Source of the DNA: Rhodobium gokarnense
GTDB lineage: Bacteria > Pseudomonadota > Alphaproteobacteria > Rhizobiales > Rhodobiaceae
DNA: 64,000 bases
Reading direction: 5' to 3'
NCBI RefSeq assembly: GCF_025961475.1
Contig: NZ_JAOQNS010000003.1
Span: 320,501 to 384,500, forward strand
Below, one piece after another: positions 21,719-30,388 of this stretch. The notes below the pieces were generated by a model, which saw only the letters and a list, made by a program, of their open reading frames with translations, did no database searches and was not told where the DNA came from. Numbering within the stretch: position 1 is the first letter of the stretch; every line of letters starts with the position of its first letter. Made by a program: the position numbers and the translations under genes.

Positions 21719-23452
21719 TCAATAGGACACAAGAAGTGTGTTTGAATCCATGTCGAAGCGCGGCGTCACGCCGAGCATCGGCGCGATCCGGCGGATGACG
21801 GCGGCGACCGTCGGCGCCGCATTGAGGCCGGCGGTGGCGGAATACTGCCCCTCCTCCGGCTTCGGTTCGTCGATGACGATGAGGACGACATATTGCGGGT
21901 CCTCGATCGGGAAGGCGGAGAGGAACGAGTTGAACCGCTTGTTGCCCACATAGCGGCCGTTGACGATCTTTTCCGCCGTGCCCGTCTTGCCGCCGACCCG
22001 GTAGCCGGGCACTTCCGCGCGCCGGCCAGAGCCGCGCTCGCAGTTGAGCCGGAAGAGATAGCGCATCTGGTCGCTGGTCTCAGGCGAGATCACCTGCTTT
22101 GCCAGCTTTTCGGCCTCTTTGCGGCTGCGCGGCACGAAGCTCGGCGGGATCAGCTTGCCGCCATTCATCAGCGCCGCGGCTGCCACTGCCGTGTGCATGG
22201 GCGTCACGCCGATGCCGTGGCCGAAGGCTATCGTCATGGACGTCAGTTCGTCCCAGCGCGGCGGCAGCATCGGCCGCGCCATTTCCGGAAGCTGGCCCGG
22301 CAGCTTGTCGGTCATGCCGACCTTCTTGAAGAACGCCTTCTGACCCGGAACGCCGACCTTTTCCGCCATTTTGGCGCTGCCGATATTGGACGAGTAGATG
22401 AAGATCTCCGGCACGGTCAGCACACGGTGCTTGCCGTGGAAGTCGGTGATGGTGTTGCCGCGCACGCGCAGCGGCTTCGACGCATCGAAGCTGTCGCCAA
22501 GGCCGATCTCGCCACTGTCGAGCGCCATCGCCGTGTTGAACGACTTGAAGACCGAGCCCATTTCGAAGACGCCGGCGGTCGCCCGGTTGAGCCGGTCCGG
22601 CTGCAGCGCAAGGGCCGGATCGTTCGGATCGTAGTCCGGCAGCGACGACATGCCGAGCACTTCGCCGGTATGGACGTTGAGCACGATGCCGACGGCCGCC
22701 ACCGCCTTGTAGCGCTCCATCGCCTTGGTGAGTTCGTCGCGCACCACGTGCTGGACGCGCAGGTCCAGCGATAGCGGCACGGGTTCCAGCGAGCGCTCCT
22801 TGTTGGCAAAGCCGAAGGCCTGCAGGTCGGCCAGCCCCTCGCCGTCGACGAATTTCTCCATCCCGGCGATGCCTTCATTGTCGATGTTGACGTGGCCGAG
22901 GAAATGGCTCGCCGTCGGCCCGCCCGGATAGAAGCGCCGGTTCTCGTCGACGAAGCCGATGCCGGGAAGGCCGAGATTGTGGATCCTGCGCTTCTGGTCC
23001 GGCGTGATCTCGCGCTTCAGCCAGACGAAGCCGGCATCGCTGGCGAGGTAATTGCGGGTCTGCGGCGTGTTGAGCGACGGCATCACCGAGGACAGGAGCT
23101 CGATCGCCTCGTCGACGTCGAGGATGCGCCGCGGCTCGGCATAGAGCGAGGCGGTGCGGATGTCGGTCGCCAGGATCTCACCGTTGCGGTCGACGAGGTC
23201 GGGGCGCGCGGCGGACACAGAATCCGCCGCCGTCAGCCGGGCGATCGTCGGCGCGTCGGTGGTGAAGCCGAGGACCACGAGCCGGCCGGCGATCAGCACA
23301 TAGGCGAGCGCGAAGACGACCATGGCGAACAGGATACGGTCGCGCGGATCGGAGGAGGCAAACAGCGGCTTGTCTTCCGGCTCGCCCTTTTTCGGCGCCG
23401 GATCGCCGTCATGTACGCGCATCAGGCCGGCGCGGAGCTTCAGATAGGCCAT
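21719..23452 (-). CDS. ftsI: Septal transpeptidase FtsI (penicillin-binding protein 3)
   Basis: Class B PBP that cross-links septal peptidoglycan with FtsW. The start is ATG 23452, overlapping the ftsL stop as TGATG; the frame is open upstream only through ftsL. 577 residues. Cytoplasmic tail of about 37 residues, one membrane segment (about 40-62), then the PBP dimerisation domain (RPDLVDRNGEILATDI). The transpeptidase motifs are SVFK (Ser300-Lys303), SSN (354-356) and KTG (489-491). All catalytic motifs are intact. Confidence 0.97.
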   Translation of the reverse strand: MAYLKLRAGLMRVHDGDPAPKKGEPEDKPLFASSDPRDRILFAMVVFALAYVLIAGRLVVLGFTTDAPTIARLTAADSVSAARPDLVDRNGEILATDIRTASLYAEPRRILDVDEAIELLSSVMPSLNTPQTRNYLASDAGFVWLKREITPDQKRRIHNLGLPGIGFVDENRRFYPGGPTASHFLGHVNIDNEGIAGMEKFVDGEGLADLQAFGFANKERSLEPVPLSLDLRVQHVVRDELTKAMERYKAVAAVGIVLNVHTGEVLGMSSLPDYDPNDPALALQPDRLNRATAGVFEMGSVFKSFNTAMALDSGEIGLGDSFDASKPLRVRGNTITDFHGKHRVLTVPEIFIYSSNIGSAKMAEKVGVPGQKAFFKKVGMTDKLPGQLPEMARPMLPPRWDELTSMTIAFGHGIGVTPMHTAVAAAALMNGGKLIPPSFVPRSRKEAEKLAKQVISPETSDQMRYLFRLNCERGSGRRAEVPGYRVGGKTGTAEKIVNGRYVGNKRFNSFLSAFPIEDPQYVVLIVIDEPKPEEGQYSATAGLNAAPTVAAVIRRIAPMLGVTPRFDMDSNTLLVSY

Positions 23453-23811
23453 CAGCGCACCGTCGCCGTGCCGGCATCGGCATAACCGCCGAGCGCGGAG
23501 GGTTTCTGGTAGGGCGTCAGGTCGACCGGGCGCAGCGGCAGGTCGTCGATGCTGACCACCTGCTCCGGCGAGACGGTGTCGAGCTTCAGATAGTCGTGGT
23601 AGCGCTCGACCAGTTCCTGGATGCGGGCCGGCTGTTCCAGAAGGCTCCATTCGGCCTTCAGGTGCTGGATCGCGTTCTTTTCCTCTTCGATCTTCTGGCG
23701 CAGATGGGCGACCCGTTCGGCCGCCAGTTCCGTGTCGTATTTGCGGTCATAGACCGCCGCTGCCGTGACGATCATGGCAACGAGGAGACCGATGTTGAAA
23801 TAACGCGTCAT
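23452..23811 (-). CDS. ftsL: Cell division protein FtsL
   Basis: Small bitopic divisome protein that acts with FtsQ and a FtsB-type partner. 119 residues from ATG 23811 (MTRYFNIGLLVAMIV), which has AAGGA 7 nt upstream. An in-frame TTG at 23826 is less likely. One N-terminal membrane helix (about 5-22), then a periplasmic coiled coil (ERVAHLRQKIEEEKNAIQHLKAEWSLLEQPARIQEL) typical of the family, and a Pro-rich tail. Sequence conservation in FtsL is low; the call rests on topology, length and the position between rsmH and ftsI. Confidence 0.92.
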   Translation of the reverse strand: MTRYFNIGLLVAMIVTAAAVYDRKYDTELAAERVAHLRQKIEEEKNAIQHLKAEWSLLEQPARIQELVERYHDYLKLDTVSPEQVVSIDDLPLRPVDLTPYQKPSALGGYADAGTATVR

Positions 23812-23822
23812 CGAACGTCCTT

Positions 23823-24848
23823 TCAAAACGCCGGATCGGGCAGGTTCGGCAGGCCGAACGCCGCGATATCGAGGTCGAAGACCGGCGCCTCGGTGCGAAG
23901 CGCCGCCCGCATCCGCGCCGAGCGGGCGCGGGGATTGGCGGCGACCTCGGCGGCGTCGGCCTCGATGGGCTTGCGAGAGAGAAGGGAAAAGGTCGGCTCC
24001 GGGCCGGGGCCGGTCTCCGGCAAATGCCGCGATCCGGCCGGCTTCGGCCGCGCGCGGGCATTGAGGAAGCGCTTGACGATGCGGTCCTCCAGGCTGTGGA
24101 AGGCGACGACGACGAGCCGTCCGCCGGCGCTGAGCACGCGCTCCGCGGCAAGGAGCGCAGAGACCAGCTCTTCGAGCTCGCGATTGACGTAGATGCGAAG
24201 CGCCTGGAAGGTCCGTGTCGCCGGATGGATCTTGTCGCCGGGCCGCTTGCCGATGGCCCGTTCCACGATCTCCGCGAGCGCCGCGGTGCGCGTGATCGGC
24301 GCCTCTTTTCGGGCCCGCTCGATGGCGCCGGCGACCGTGCGCGCCTTCCGTTCCTCGCCGAGGATGCCGATGATGCGGGTAAGGTCGGCGACCGCTGCAT
24401 TGTTGACCACATCGGCCGCGCTCGGGCCGGCCTGCTCCATGCGCATGTCGAGCGGCCCGTCGGCGCGGAAGGAAAAGCCGCGCTCGGCCTCGTCGAGCTG
24501 CATGGAAGAGACGCCGACATCGAGGACGACGCCGTCGACCGCATCGAAGCCGCAGGACGCCGCGTGCTGGTCGAGGTTCCCGAACCGGCCCTCGACGAGA
24601 TGCAACCGGCCGGACGAGGCCTCGACGAGACCTCTGCCGGCGGCGATCGCACTCGGATCCCGGTCGATGGCGACGACCGTCGCTCCGGCGTCGAGGAGCG
24701 CCTTGCTGTAGCCGCCGGCCCCGAAGGTTCCGTCGACGACGACGGCGCCGGGCCTGACGGCCAGCGCCTCCATCACCGGACCGAGGAGAACGGGGATGTG
24801 GCGGGCCGGTCCGCCAGCAACACCCATCGTGCTGCGGCCCGCCATCAT
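23823..24848 (-). CDS. rsmH: 16S rRNA (cytosine1402-N4)-methyltransferase RsmH
   Basis: SAM-dependent methyltransferase (formerly MraW) acting on 16S rRNA C1402 near the P site. 341 residues from ATG 24848, which overlaps the mraZ stop by 4 bp and has a GGGGGG tract 5 nt upstream. N-terminus [17 protein letters not shown] loop [17 protein letters not shown], then [23 protein letters not shown]. The late motif [12 protein letters not shown] is diagnostic. The frame runs open upstream through mraZ and should not be included. Confidence 0.97.
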   Translation of the reverse strand: MMAGRSTMGVAGGPARHIPVLLGPVMEALAVRPGAVVVDGTFGAGGYSKALLDAGATVVAIDRDPSAIAAGRGLVEASSGRLHLVEGRFGNLDQHAASCGFDAVDGVVLDVGVSSMQLDEAERGFSFRADGPLDMRMEQAGPSAADVVNNAAVADLTRIIGILGEERKARTVAGAIERARKEAPITRTAALAEIVERAIGKRPGDKIHPATRTFQALRIYVNRELEELVSALLAAERVLSAGGRLVVVAFHSLEDRIVKRFLNARARPKPAGSRHLPETGPGPEPTFSLLSRKPIEADAAEVAANPRARSARMRAALRTEAPVFDLDIAAFGLPNLPDPAF

Positions 24849-25321
24849 GTATTCCCCCCGCCGTCCGGTCCGGACGACGCCGCGCCGCCCCCGCGGCGCA
24901 ACGACTGGACGCGGCGCAAGGCTTCGGCGCGGTGTTCCGCGAAGCGCTCCGGCGTCCAGATCTGGAATTTGAAGCCCTGGCCGACGAAGGTCACCTGGGT
25001 GTCGATCCCGGTGGCGTCCTTCAGCGTGTCGGTGAGGCTGATACGACCGTCCCCATCGATCCGGAGCTGTTCGGACAGCCCGAGGAGCGTGGTCGAGAAG
25101 TCGTTGTGATCCGGCGACAGCGGCTCGTATTTGGCGATGTGCCGGTCGATCATCTGCCGCAGCGCATTGCCGCCCATATCGACGGTCGGCTGGTCGAGCG
25201 AGGGGATGCAGAACAGACCGTCGTAGCCGTCGCGAACGAGTTCGGCCCGAAACGGTGCCGGAACCGAGACGCGCCCCTTGGCGTCGATCCTGTTCGTGAA
25301 ATGCCCGACGAAACCCGACAT
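24845..25321 (-). CDS. mraZ: Transcriptional regulator MraZ
   Basis: First gene of the dcw operon; an AbrB-fold DNA-binding protein that in other bacteria represses its own promoter. 158 residues with two MraZ domains: [22 protein letters not shown] at the N-terminus and [21 protein letters not shown] in the second half. Each contains the DxxGR motif that contacts DNA. The Gly/Ser-rich tail is not conserved. ATG 25321 has AGGA at 6 nt. Confidence 0.96.
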   Translation of the reverse strand: MSGFVGHFTNRIDAKGRVSVPAPFRAELVRDGYDGLFCIPSLDQPTVDMGGNALRQMIDRHIAKYEPLSPDHNDFSTTLLGLSEQLRIDGDGRISLTDTLKDATGIDTQVTFVGQGFKFQIWTPERFAEHRAEALRRVQSLRRGGGAASSGPDGGGNT

Positions 25322-25449
25322 GCGGTTCCTCTACCACGCCAACCCGAACCCCATGCCCGCGGGCGCCGCCCCCTGAAGATGCGACCGCGCCACAGCAAGA
25401 ACGCAACAAACCGGCGCGCCGCCACGGCAGCGGCGAGGTCTCGACGGGG

Positions 25450-25496
25450 TGGGAAACACCCCGTTCTCCAAGTAGTGCGGATGGGACAATCTGGGA
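25450..25496. promoter_or_regulatory. Candidate MraZ-binding repeats upstream of mraZ
   Basis: On the plus strand TGGGA occurs at 25482-25486 and again at 25492-25496, exactly 10 bp apart. A third copy lies at 25450-25454, inside the dyad CGGGGTG-GGAAA-CACCCCG. In E. coli MraZ binds TGGG-type direct repeats with a 10 bp period upstream of mraZ. Here they lie about 130-175 bp upstream of the mraZ start and on the strand opposite to the gene, which weakens the match. The rest of the 321 bp gap 25322-25642 shows no gene. Confidence 0.45.
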
Positions 25497-25642
25497 TATC
25501 ATGGAGTCCTATGGGCGTCAACGGATTCCAGACCAATAAAGGCGGCCTAGGCCGGGTCGGCCCATTAAAATCCCGGTAAGATTAACAGGAGGTTTTTCAT
25601 GCGCCCGAGGCGCGAAAACTGGCGGAAAACGGGGGAAAGAAA

Positions 25643-26035
25643 TGCCAGCCGGCCTGTAAGCCGGGTTCTGTACGGCGACGGGCTTGAGCCCGCCGCGTGA
25701 CGGTTATTCATCTGGGACGCCCGTTGCCGGACGCCTCGCGCGACCAACCCGAACGACCGGCCCGGAAACGGGGCCTGGCGTTGCCGCCGCGTCATTCCTA
25801 TTCGGTCTTGCTCCCGGTGGGGTTTACCATGCCGCTGCCGTTGCCGGCAGCGCGGTGGGCTCTTGCCCCACCCTTTCACCCTTACCGCGCGGCGCGCGGC
25901 GGTTTGCTTTCTGTGGCACTTTCCCTGGGGTCGCCCCCGCCGGGCGTTACCCGGCACCGTGTTTCCGTGGAGCCCGGACTTTCCTCCCCGGCGGCCGTTG
26001 CCGGCGCGCCGCAGCAACCGTCCGGCCGACTGGCG
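25643..26035 (-). ncRNA. rnpB: RNase P RNA (class A)
   Basis: Catalytic RNA that matures tRNA 5' ends. Read on the minus strand it carries the universal 5' block GGAAAGTCCGGGCTCCACGG (P3/P4 region), the ACAGAAA and GGTAAGGGTGAAA segments, the AAACCCCAC segment, and GAATGA. It ends with GATGAATAACCG and ACAGAACCCGGCTTACAGGC, the conserved 3' end pairing into P1/P2. About 390 nt, typical of alphaproteobacteria. The 5' end is set by the promoter at 26041-26069; the 3' end is approximate (±5). No clear U-tract terminator is visible. Confidence 0.95.
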
Positions 26036-26040
26036 GTCCC

Positions 26041-26069
26041 GATAAAGGGATAATCGGGCAAAAGGTCAA
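26041..26069 (-). promoter_or_regulatory. rnpB promoter
   Basis: On the minus strand TTGACC (26069-26064) and TTTATC (26046-26041) are separated by exactly 17 bp. This is a good sigma70-type promoter, and transcription would start about 6-7 nt downstream, matching the expected RNase P RNA 5' end. Confidence 0.8.
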
Positions 26070-26105
26070 GCACCGCCGTTGCGGCACAGCATCGGAGATG
26101 TCCGC

Positions 26106-26279
26106 TCAGCGGTCCTTCGGAACGATTTTCGGCGGCCGCGCATCGCCGCGCTCGAAGATTCCGCGCACGAGGGCGCTGAGGTCGCGCGGCAGGTCGTGAA
26201 AGGCCCGGCTGCGAAGGCGCCGCCCGCGCCTCAGGGCCGCATCCATGTCGATGTCCTTGCGGAAAGAGCGGGGCGTCAT
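26106..26279 (-). CDS. Small basic hypothetical protein
   Basis: 57 residues from ATG 26279 (MTPRSFRKDIDMDAALRRGR). GGAGG lies 8 nt upstream, a textbook ribosome site that supports this start over an in-frame ATG at 26294. Arg/Lys-rich with one likely amphipathic helix (RRLRSRAFHDLPRDLSALVRGIF); no signal peptide or cysteine. No function recognised. It is divergent from the LysR gene across a 104 bp gap with a palindrome, so it could be that regulator's target. It also lies just upstream of rnpB on the same strand. Confidence 0.6.
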   Translation of the reverse strand: MTPRSFRKDIDMDAALRRGRRLRSRAFHDLPRDLSALVRGIFERGDARPPKIVPKDR

Positions 26280-26331
26280 CGGGAGATCCTCCATCCGGAA
26301 GTCAATTCTGGACGCAAGGATACTTCCAATG

Positions 26332-26343
26332 TTAATTCATTAA
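26332..26343. promoter_or_regulatory. Palindrome between the small basic protein and LysR genes
   Basis: TTAAT-TC-ATTAA, a perfect 5 bp dyad with 2 nt spacing, in the AT-rich divergent promoter region 26280-26383. Its place between a LysR regulator and a divergent gene suggests an operator or overlapping promoters; inferred only. Confidence 0.4.
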
Positions 26344-26383
26344 TCGACGATTTTGGAAAAAGGTTTGTGAGTAAAACGCACGA

Positions 26384-27310
26384 ATGTCCCAGGAAATGTC
26401 CGTCTTCGTCGCCGCCGCCGAGCGCGGCAGCTTCACCGCCGCCGCCAAGGACGCCGGCCTCACTCCGTCGGCCGTCTCGCGGCTGATCGCCCGGCTGGAG
26501 GACCGCCTCGGCACCAGGCTCCTCCACCGCACCACCCGCCGGCTGGCGCTGACGCCCGCCGGCGAGACCTACCTGCAGCGCGCCAAGCGCATCCTTGCCG
26601 ACATCGCCGAGGCCGAGGCCGACATCAGCGCCCGCGGCACCGCCCCGCGCGGACCCCTGCGCATCAACGCCGGCGCCGCCTTCGCCAACTACCAGCTCAT
26701 GCCGGCCCTGCCGGAATTCCTCATCCGCTACCCGGAGATCGAGCCGGACATCGCCATCACCGACCGCGTCGTCGACCTCCTCGCCGTCAACGCCGACGTC
26801 GCCATCCGCACCGGCCGGGTCATTGATCCCGCCCTCGTCGTGCGCAAGGTCTGCGACCTCCACCGCGTCATCTGCGCCGCCCCGGACTATCTGAAGCGCC
26901 GCGGCACGCCGCTCCGGCCGGAGGACCTTGCCGCCCACGACTGCCTGACCCTCGTCGACGCGCCGGCGCTGACCGCCTGGCCGTTCCGCATCGATGGCGA
27001 GATGCAGCGGATCACCGCGAAAAGCCGCATTCGCCTCGACAATGCCGAGGCGCTGCTGCGGCTCGGTCGGGCCGGCGCCGGCATCTTCCGCTCCGCCGAC
27101 ATGCTGGTCGGCGACGACATCCGCAACGGCACCCTGGTGCCGCTCCTCGCCGACTGCCACCACGACGAGCCCGCGCCGCTCAGCGCCGTCTATCCGGAAG
27201 GCCGCCATCGCTCGCCGGCCGTGCGCGCCTTTATCGATTTCGTCGTGGAAAAATTCGCTCACCGGCCCTGGCGCATCGCCGGCTGCGGGCCGGAAGACAC
27301 AAACGCCTAA
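26384..27310 (+). CDS. LysR-family transcriptional regulator
   Basis: 308 residues. N-terminal winged HTH (about 1-62) with the LysR pattern FVAAAERGSFTAAAKDAGLTPSAVSRLIARLEDRLGTRLLHRTTRRLALT. A linker helix (GETYLQRAKRILADIAEAEADI) follows, then a periplasmic-binding-protein-like effector domain from about 90. It resembles the large LysR subgroup that also includes DsdC/AaeR-like regulators; the ligand cannot be told. The start ATG 26384 has a second ATG 12 nt on (26396). Its 3' end overlaps the convergent MocR gene by 4 bp. Confidence 0.93.
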   Translation: MSQEMSVFVAAAERGSFTAAAKDAGLTPSAVSRLIARLEDRLGTRLLHRTTRRLALTPAGETYLQRAKRILADIAEAEADISARGTAPRGPLRINAGAAFANYQLMPALPEFLIRYPEIEPDIAITDRVVDLLAVNADVAIRTGRVIDPALVVRKVCDLHRVICAAPDYLKRRGTPLRPEDLAAHDCLTLVDAPALTAWPFRIDGEMQRITAKSRIRLDNAEALLRLGRAGAGIFRSADMLVGDDIRNGTLVPLLADCHHDEPAPLSAVYPEGRHRSPAVRAFIDFVVEKFAHRPWRIAGCGPEDTNA

Positions 27311-28773
27311 AGCCCGAACTCCCGACAGACCGCCGCGATGGTCTCGATGCCGGCGGAAATCTCGGCCTCGTCGGGGATGGCAAAGCCGAGCGCCAGCCCG
27401 GCCCGGCCGGACCCACGAAAAAGACTGCCGAGCGGGGTGCAGTCGACGCCGCGCACCGCAAGCGCCTCGGCGAAGCGCTGGTCGTCGACGGACGGGTCGC
27501 GGAAGAAGACGGCAAGCTGCATGCCGCCGTCCGGCACCGGATCGGGCTGAAGCTGCGGGCAGCGCGCCGCCAGCTGCTCCACCAGAAAATCGCGCCGCCG
27601 GCGATAGACCGCGCCGACCCGACGGATATGGGCGCGGAAATGGCCCTCGTCGAGGAATTTTGCCAGCGCCACCTGGACCACCGCGGCCGGCACCTGGCCG
27701 GTGTTGCGCAGCGCCATGCGGAACGGCGTCACCAGCGGCTTCGGCAGCACCATGAAGGCGACCCGGATCGACGGCATCATGGTCTTGGCGAAGGTGCCGA
27801 GATAGATCACCCGCCCCGCTCCCTCCAGCCCGTCGAGGCCGGCAAGGGCCGGGATCGGCCGGCTGCGGTAGTGAAACTCGCTGTCATAGTCGTCTTCCAC
27901 GATATGGGCGTTGGCGGCGCGGGCGAGTTCCAGAATGGCCAGACGGCGTTCAAGGCTCAGCGTCGCGCCGAGCGGATACTGGTGCGAGGGCGTCAGATAG
28001 ATGAGCTTCGGCAGCGCGCCGCGATAGCCGGCGAGATCGACGCCCTCGGCATCGACCGGCAGATCGGCGATCTCGGCCCCGGCGCCTAGGAGCGCAACGA
28101 GGGCGCCCTTGTAGCCCGGATCCTCCAGCCCGGCGACGTCGCCCGGATCGATCAGCATGCGCGCGGACAGATCGAGCGCGGCTTGCGCCGACGAGATCAC
28201 CAGCACCTGGCTTGGCTCGGCAACGACGCCCCGGGTCTCCGCCAGGTGCTTGGCGATCGCCGCCTTCAGCGCCGGCAGGCCATCGAAATGGCCGTAGCCG
28301 CAATAGTGCGGTTCGATCGCGCGTGCGGCGGACCTTAAAAGCCGGCCCCAGAGATCGTGCGGAAACAGCCGCACATCCGGCACGCCCGGGCGGAATGCCC
28401 GTCCGCCGGGCCGCTCGGACCGATCGATGGAGGCGAGCACCCGACCGCGCGCCGAAAGGCCCGGCTCGGTGTCGCCGCTCGGCGGCGCCGGGCGCTCCGG
28501 CACGGCAAGACCGCGCGTCGTTGCGGCAACGAAGGTGCCGGCCCCGGTCCGCGATTGAAGATAGCCCTCGATGCCGAGCTGTTCGAAGGCGGCCAGTACC
28601 GTGTTGCGCGACACGCCGAGGTCGCCGGCGAGCCGGCGCGACGACGGCAGCCGCGCCCCGGCGGGAAGCGTGGTGTCGACGATGGCATCGCGGATCTGCC
28701 GGCAGATTTGCAGCGGCAGGGCTTCGGCGCCGTCCGCCTGAAGCGAAATCAGGCCGGCAACGGGAAAGGTCAT
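27307..28773 (-). CDS. MocR/PdxR-type GntR regulator with aminotransferase domain
   Basis: 488 residues. N-terminal GntR winged HTH (about 15-85: LPLQICRQIRDAIVDTTLPAGARLPSSRRLAGDLGVSRNTVLAAFEQL) is joined by a linker to a fold-type I aminotransferase-like domain. The PLP lysine is Lys330 in LGTFAKTMMPS and the PLP-Asp segment is IVEDDYDSEF (291-300). The protein therefore senses PLP or an amino-group ligand rather than acting as an enzyme, as in PdxR and GabR. It is divergent from a DMT permease; a flavoprotein related to PNP oxidase lies downstream of that permease. Binding to the shared dyads at 28791 and 29997 is inferred. Confidence 0.93.
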   Translation of the reverse strand: MTFPVAGLISLQADGAEALPLQICRQIRDAIVDTTLPAGARLPSSRRLAGDLGVSRNTVLAAFEQLGIEGYLQSRTGAGTFVAATTRGLAVPERPAPPSGDTEPGLSARGRVLASIDRSERPGGRAFRPGVPDVRLFPHDLWGRLLRSAARAIEPHYCGYGHFDGLPALKAAIAKHLAETRGVVAEPSQVLVISSAQAALDLSARMLIDPGDVAGLEDPGYKGALVALLGAGAEIADLPVDAEGVDLAGYRGALPKLIYLTPSHQYPLGATLSLERRLAILELARAANAHIVEDDYDSEFHYRSRPIPALAGLDGLEGAGRVIYLGTFAKTMMPSIRVAFMVLPKPLVTPFRMALRNTGQVPAAVVQVALAKFLDEGHFRAHIRRVGAVYRRRRDFLVEQLAARCPQLQPDPVPDGGMQLAVFFRDPSVDDQRFAEALAVRGVDCTPLGSLFRGSGRAGLALGFAIPDEAEISAGIETIAAVCREFGL

Positions 28774-28790
28774 GGCGAGGAACTCCGATC

Positions 28791-28842
28791 AATTGGCTCT
28801 AATTTATTCCACTGAGTGGACCTTTGCACAGAACCAATTTTG
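28791..28842. promoter_or_regulatory. Dyad operator candidate in the MocR/permease divergent promoter
   Basis: AATTGGCTCT (28791-28800) and AGAACCAATT (28830-28839) form a 10 bp inverted repeat with one mismatch and 29 nt between arms. Nested at the same centre is CCACT-G-AGTGG (28809-28819). The right arm reads AGAACCAATTTTG, which recurs as AGAACCGATTTTG before the cupin gene with identical spacing. Confidence 0.65.
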
Positions 28843-28906
28843 GCGAATCCATGGAGCCTGTCGATTTGGACGCGGGCGCGCCCGCGAACTCCGGGAGGGA
28901 GCCGCC

Positions 28907-29944
28907 ATGTCCCGAACAGCCGATCCCGCCGCAGCCGCCAATCCTTCGCCGGCCGGCCCGACGCGTACGGTCCACCACGCCGCGGCAAGCGTCGGCGTCG
29001 GGGTTGCCCTTGCCTTTGCCTGCCTTGCCATCCTCGGCGTCATGCCGGTGATCTCCAACAGCCGGCCGGCCGGCTTCGACGCCCTCAGCTTCGCGGTGTT
29101 CCTGTCGCTCTGGCAGGTGGTCGCCGTACTGCCGCTGGTCGTCGGCGAACTTGTCGCCGGGCGGCCGGGCATCTTCGCCGCCGCCCTCGGCAGGCAGCAG
29201 CGCAATCGCACGATCGCCACCATCATCGGCACCGGCGCAATGTTCGGCCTTTCCACCTATCTCTACGTGCTGACGGCGGAGCGGGCCGGTGCCGTCGCGA
29301 TGGCGCTTGCCGTCCAGGCCTATCCGCTGTTCGCCATGCTCTGGGAACGGATCTTCCTTCACCGCAGGAAAAGCCTTGCCGAACTCGCCTTCACCATCCT
29401 CCTCATCGGCGCGCTCGCCTATCTCGCCACCGGCGGCACCTGGCGGATTGCCGGCCTTTCCCTGTGGTTCCTGCTGGCCGTCGCCATCCCTTTCCTGTGG
29501 AGCGTCGCCCACGTCATCATCAAGGAAGAGATCGGCGCCACACCGATCTCGCCGCTGCAGATCACCTTCTTTCGCGTCGCCGTCTCGGCCGCCTTCCTCG
29601 CCGCGATCATGCTCGCGACCGACGGCCCCGGCCGCCTCCTCGACGATGCCTTCAACGGCCCCTACCAGGAGATCGCCGCCCTGATGGGCGCGGTCTACGC
29701 GCTGGAACTGGTCCTCTGGTTCTATGCCGTGCGCTCCATCGACGTGTCGCTGGCCAGCTCCATCACGGTGCCGGCCCCGGCGCTCACCATGGTGCTGGCC
29801 GTCCTCTTCCTCGGCGAAGCCATAAAGACCTATCAGCTCGCCGCCATGGCCGTCGTCTTCGTCGCCATCTACGGGCTCCTCATCGCCGGCAACCGCCGGC
29901 GCGGGAGGGAGACCTCAAGCCGGGCGACCGACCCGGCCGAGTGA
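28907..29944 (+). CDS. DMT-superfamily (EamA-like) permease
   Basis: 345 residues from ATG 28907, with GGGAGGGA about 7 nt upstream; the frame is open upstream but lacks a ribosome site. About ten membrane helices in two EamA repeats; the second ends with FLGEAIKTYQLAAMAVVFVAIYGLLIAG, the typical DMT final helix pair. Likely an inner-membrane exporter or importer of a small metabolite. Control by the divergent MocR regulator is inferred from the shared operator. The substrate is unknown; amino acids, their derivatives or a B6-related compound would fit the neighbours. Confidence 0.9.
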   Translation: MSRTADPAAAANPSPAGPTRTVHHAAASVGVGVALAFACLAILGVMPVISNSRPAGFDALSFAVFLSLWQVVAVLPLVVGELVAGRPGIFAAALGRQQRNRTIATIIGTGAMFGLSTYLYVLTAERAGAVAMALAVQAYPLFAMLWERIFLHRRKSLAELAFTILLIGALAYLATGGTWRIAGLSLWFLLAVAIPFLWSVAHVIIKEEIGATPISPLQITFFRVAVSAAFLAAIMLATDGPGRLLDDAFNGPYQEIAALMGAVYALELVLWFYAVRSIDVSLASSITVPAPALTMVLAVLFLGEAIKTYQLAAMAVVFVAIYGLLIAGNRRRGRETSSRATDPAE

Positions 29945-29996
29945 CGCGGCCGAGTGACGCGGCGGGCCCGATTGGCCCGCAGTCTTTTCAAAAAGC

Positions 29997-30044
29997 GGTT
30001 CTTTATTATTCCCGTATTCTGACCAAAGAATAGAACCGATTTTG
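29997..30044. promoter_or_regulatory. Second copy of the MocR-type dyad, before the cupin operon
   Basis: GGTTCT (29997-30002) and AGAACC (30032-30037) are separated by 29 nt, the same as GGCTCT/AGAACC at 28795-28835. Inside, TTATTCC and GACC occupy the same positions in both copies, and the right flank reads AGAACCGATTTTG (30032-30044). It lies 16 nt before the cupin start codon. Confidence 0.65.
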
Positions 30045-30059
30045 AAGACGGAACCCGCC

Positions 30060-30386
30060 ATGCACACCTTCGCCTTCCCGCTGGCAGCCGCCAGGGCTGC
30101 GCCCCTGAGCCCGGACCGCGCCTCGGCGCTTCTCTTCGAATACGGCTCCATGAGCCTGCGCTATTATGCGCCGGACAAGGTCGACCGCCAGACGCCCCAC
30201 GACCAGGACGAGATCTACGTCGTCGCCTCCGGCAGCGGCACCTTTGAGTGCGCCGGCGAAACGGCGCCCTTCACAACGGGCGATGCGCTCTTTGCGCCGG
30301 CCGGCGCGGAGCACCGTTTCCTCGATTTCTCGGACGACTTCGCCGTCTGGGTGATCTTCTACGGCCCGGTCGGCGGCGAGGCCTGA
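30060..30386 (+). CDS. Cupin-domain protein
   Basis: 108 residues from ATG 30060, with GGAA 7 nt upstream; an in-frame TTG at 30042 overlaps the operator and is unlikely. Single small beta-barrel with cupin motif 1 PHDQDEIYVVASGSGTFECAGE and motif 2 FAPAGAEHRFLDFSDDFAVWVIFYGP. The metal-binding pattern keeps one His and Asp/Glu in motif 1 and one His in motif 2, so metal binding is possible but atypical. First gene of a three-gene run with the DUF1272 and FMN-binding genes (2 and 6 bp gaps). Function unknown. Confidence 0.88.
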   Translation: MHTFAFPLAAARAAPLSPDRASALLFEYGSMSLRYYAPDKVDRQTPHDQDEIYVVASGSGTFECAGETAPFTTGDALFAPAGAEHRFLDFSDDFAVWVIFYGPVGGEA

Positions 30387-30388
30387 CG

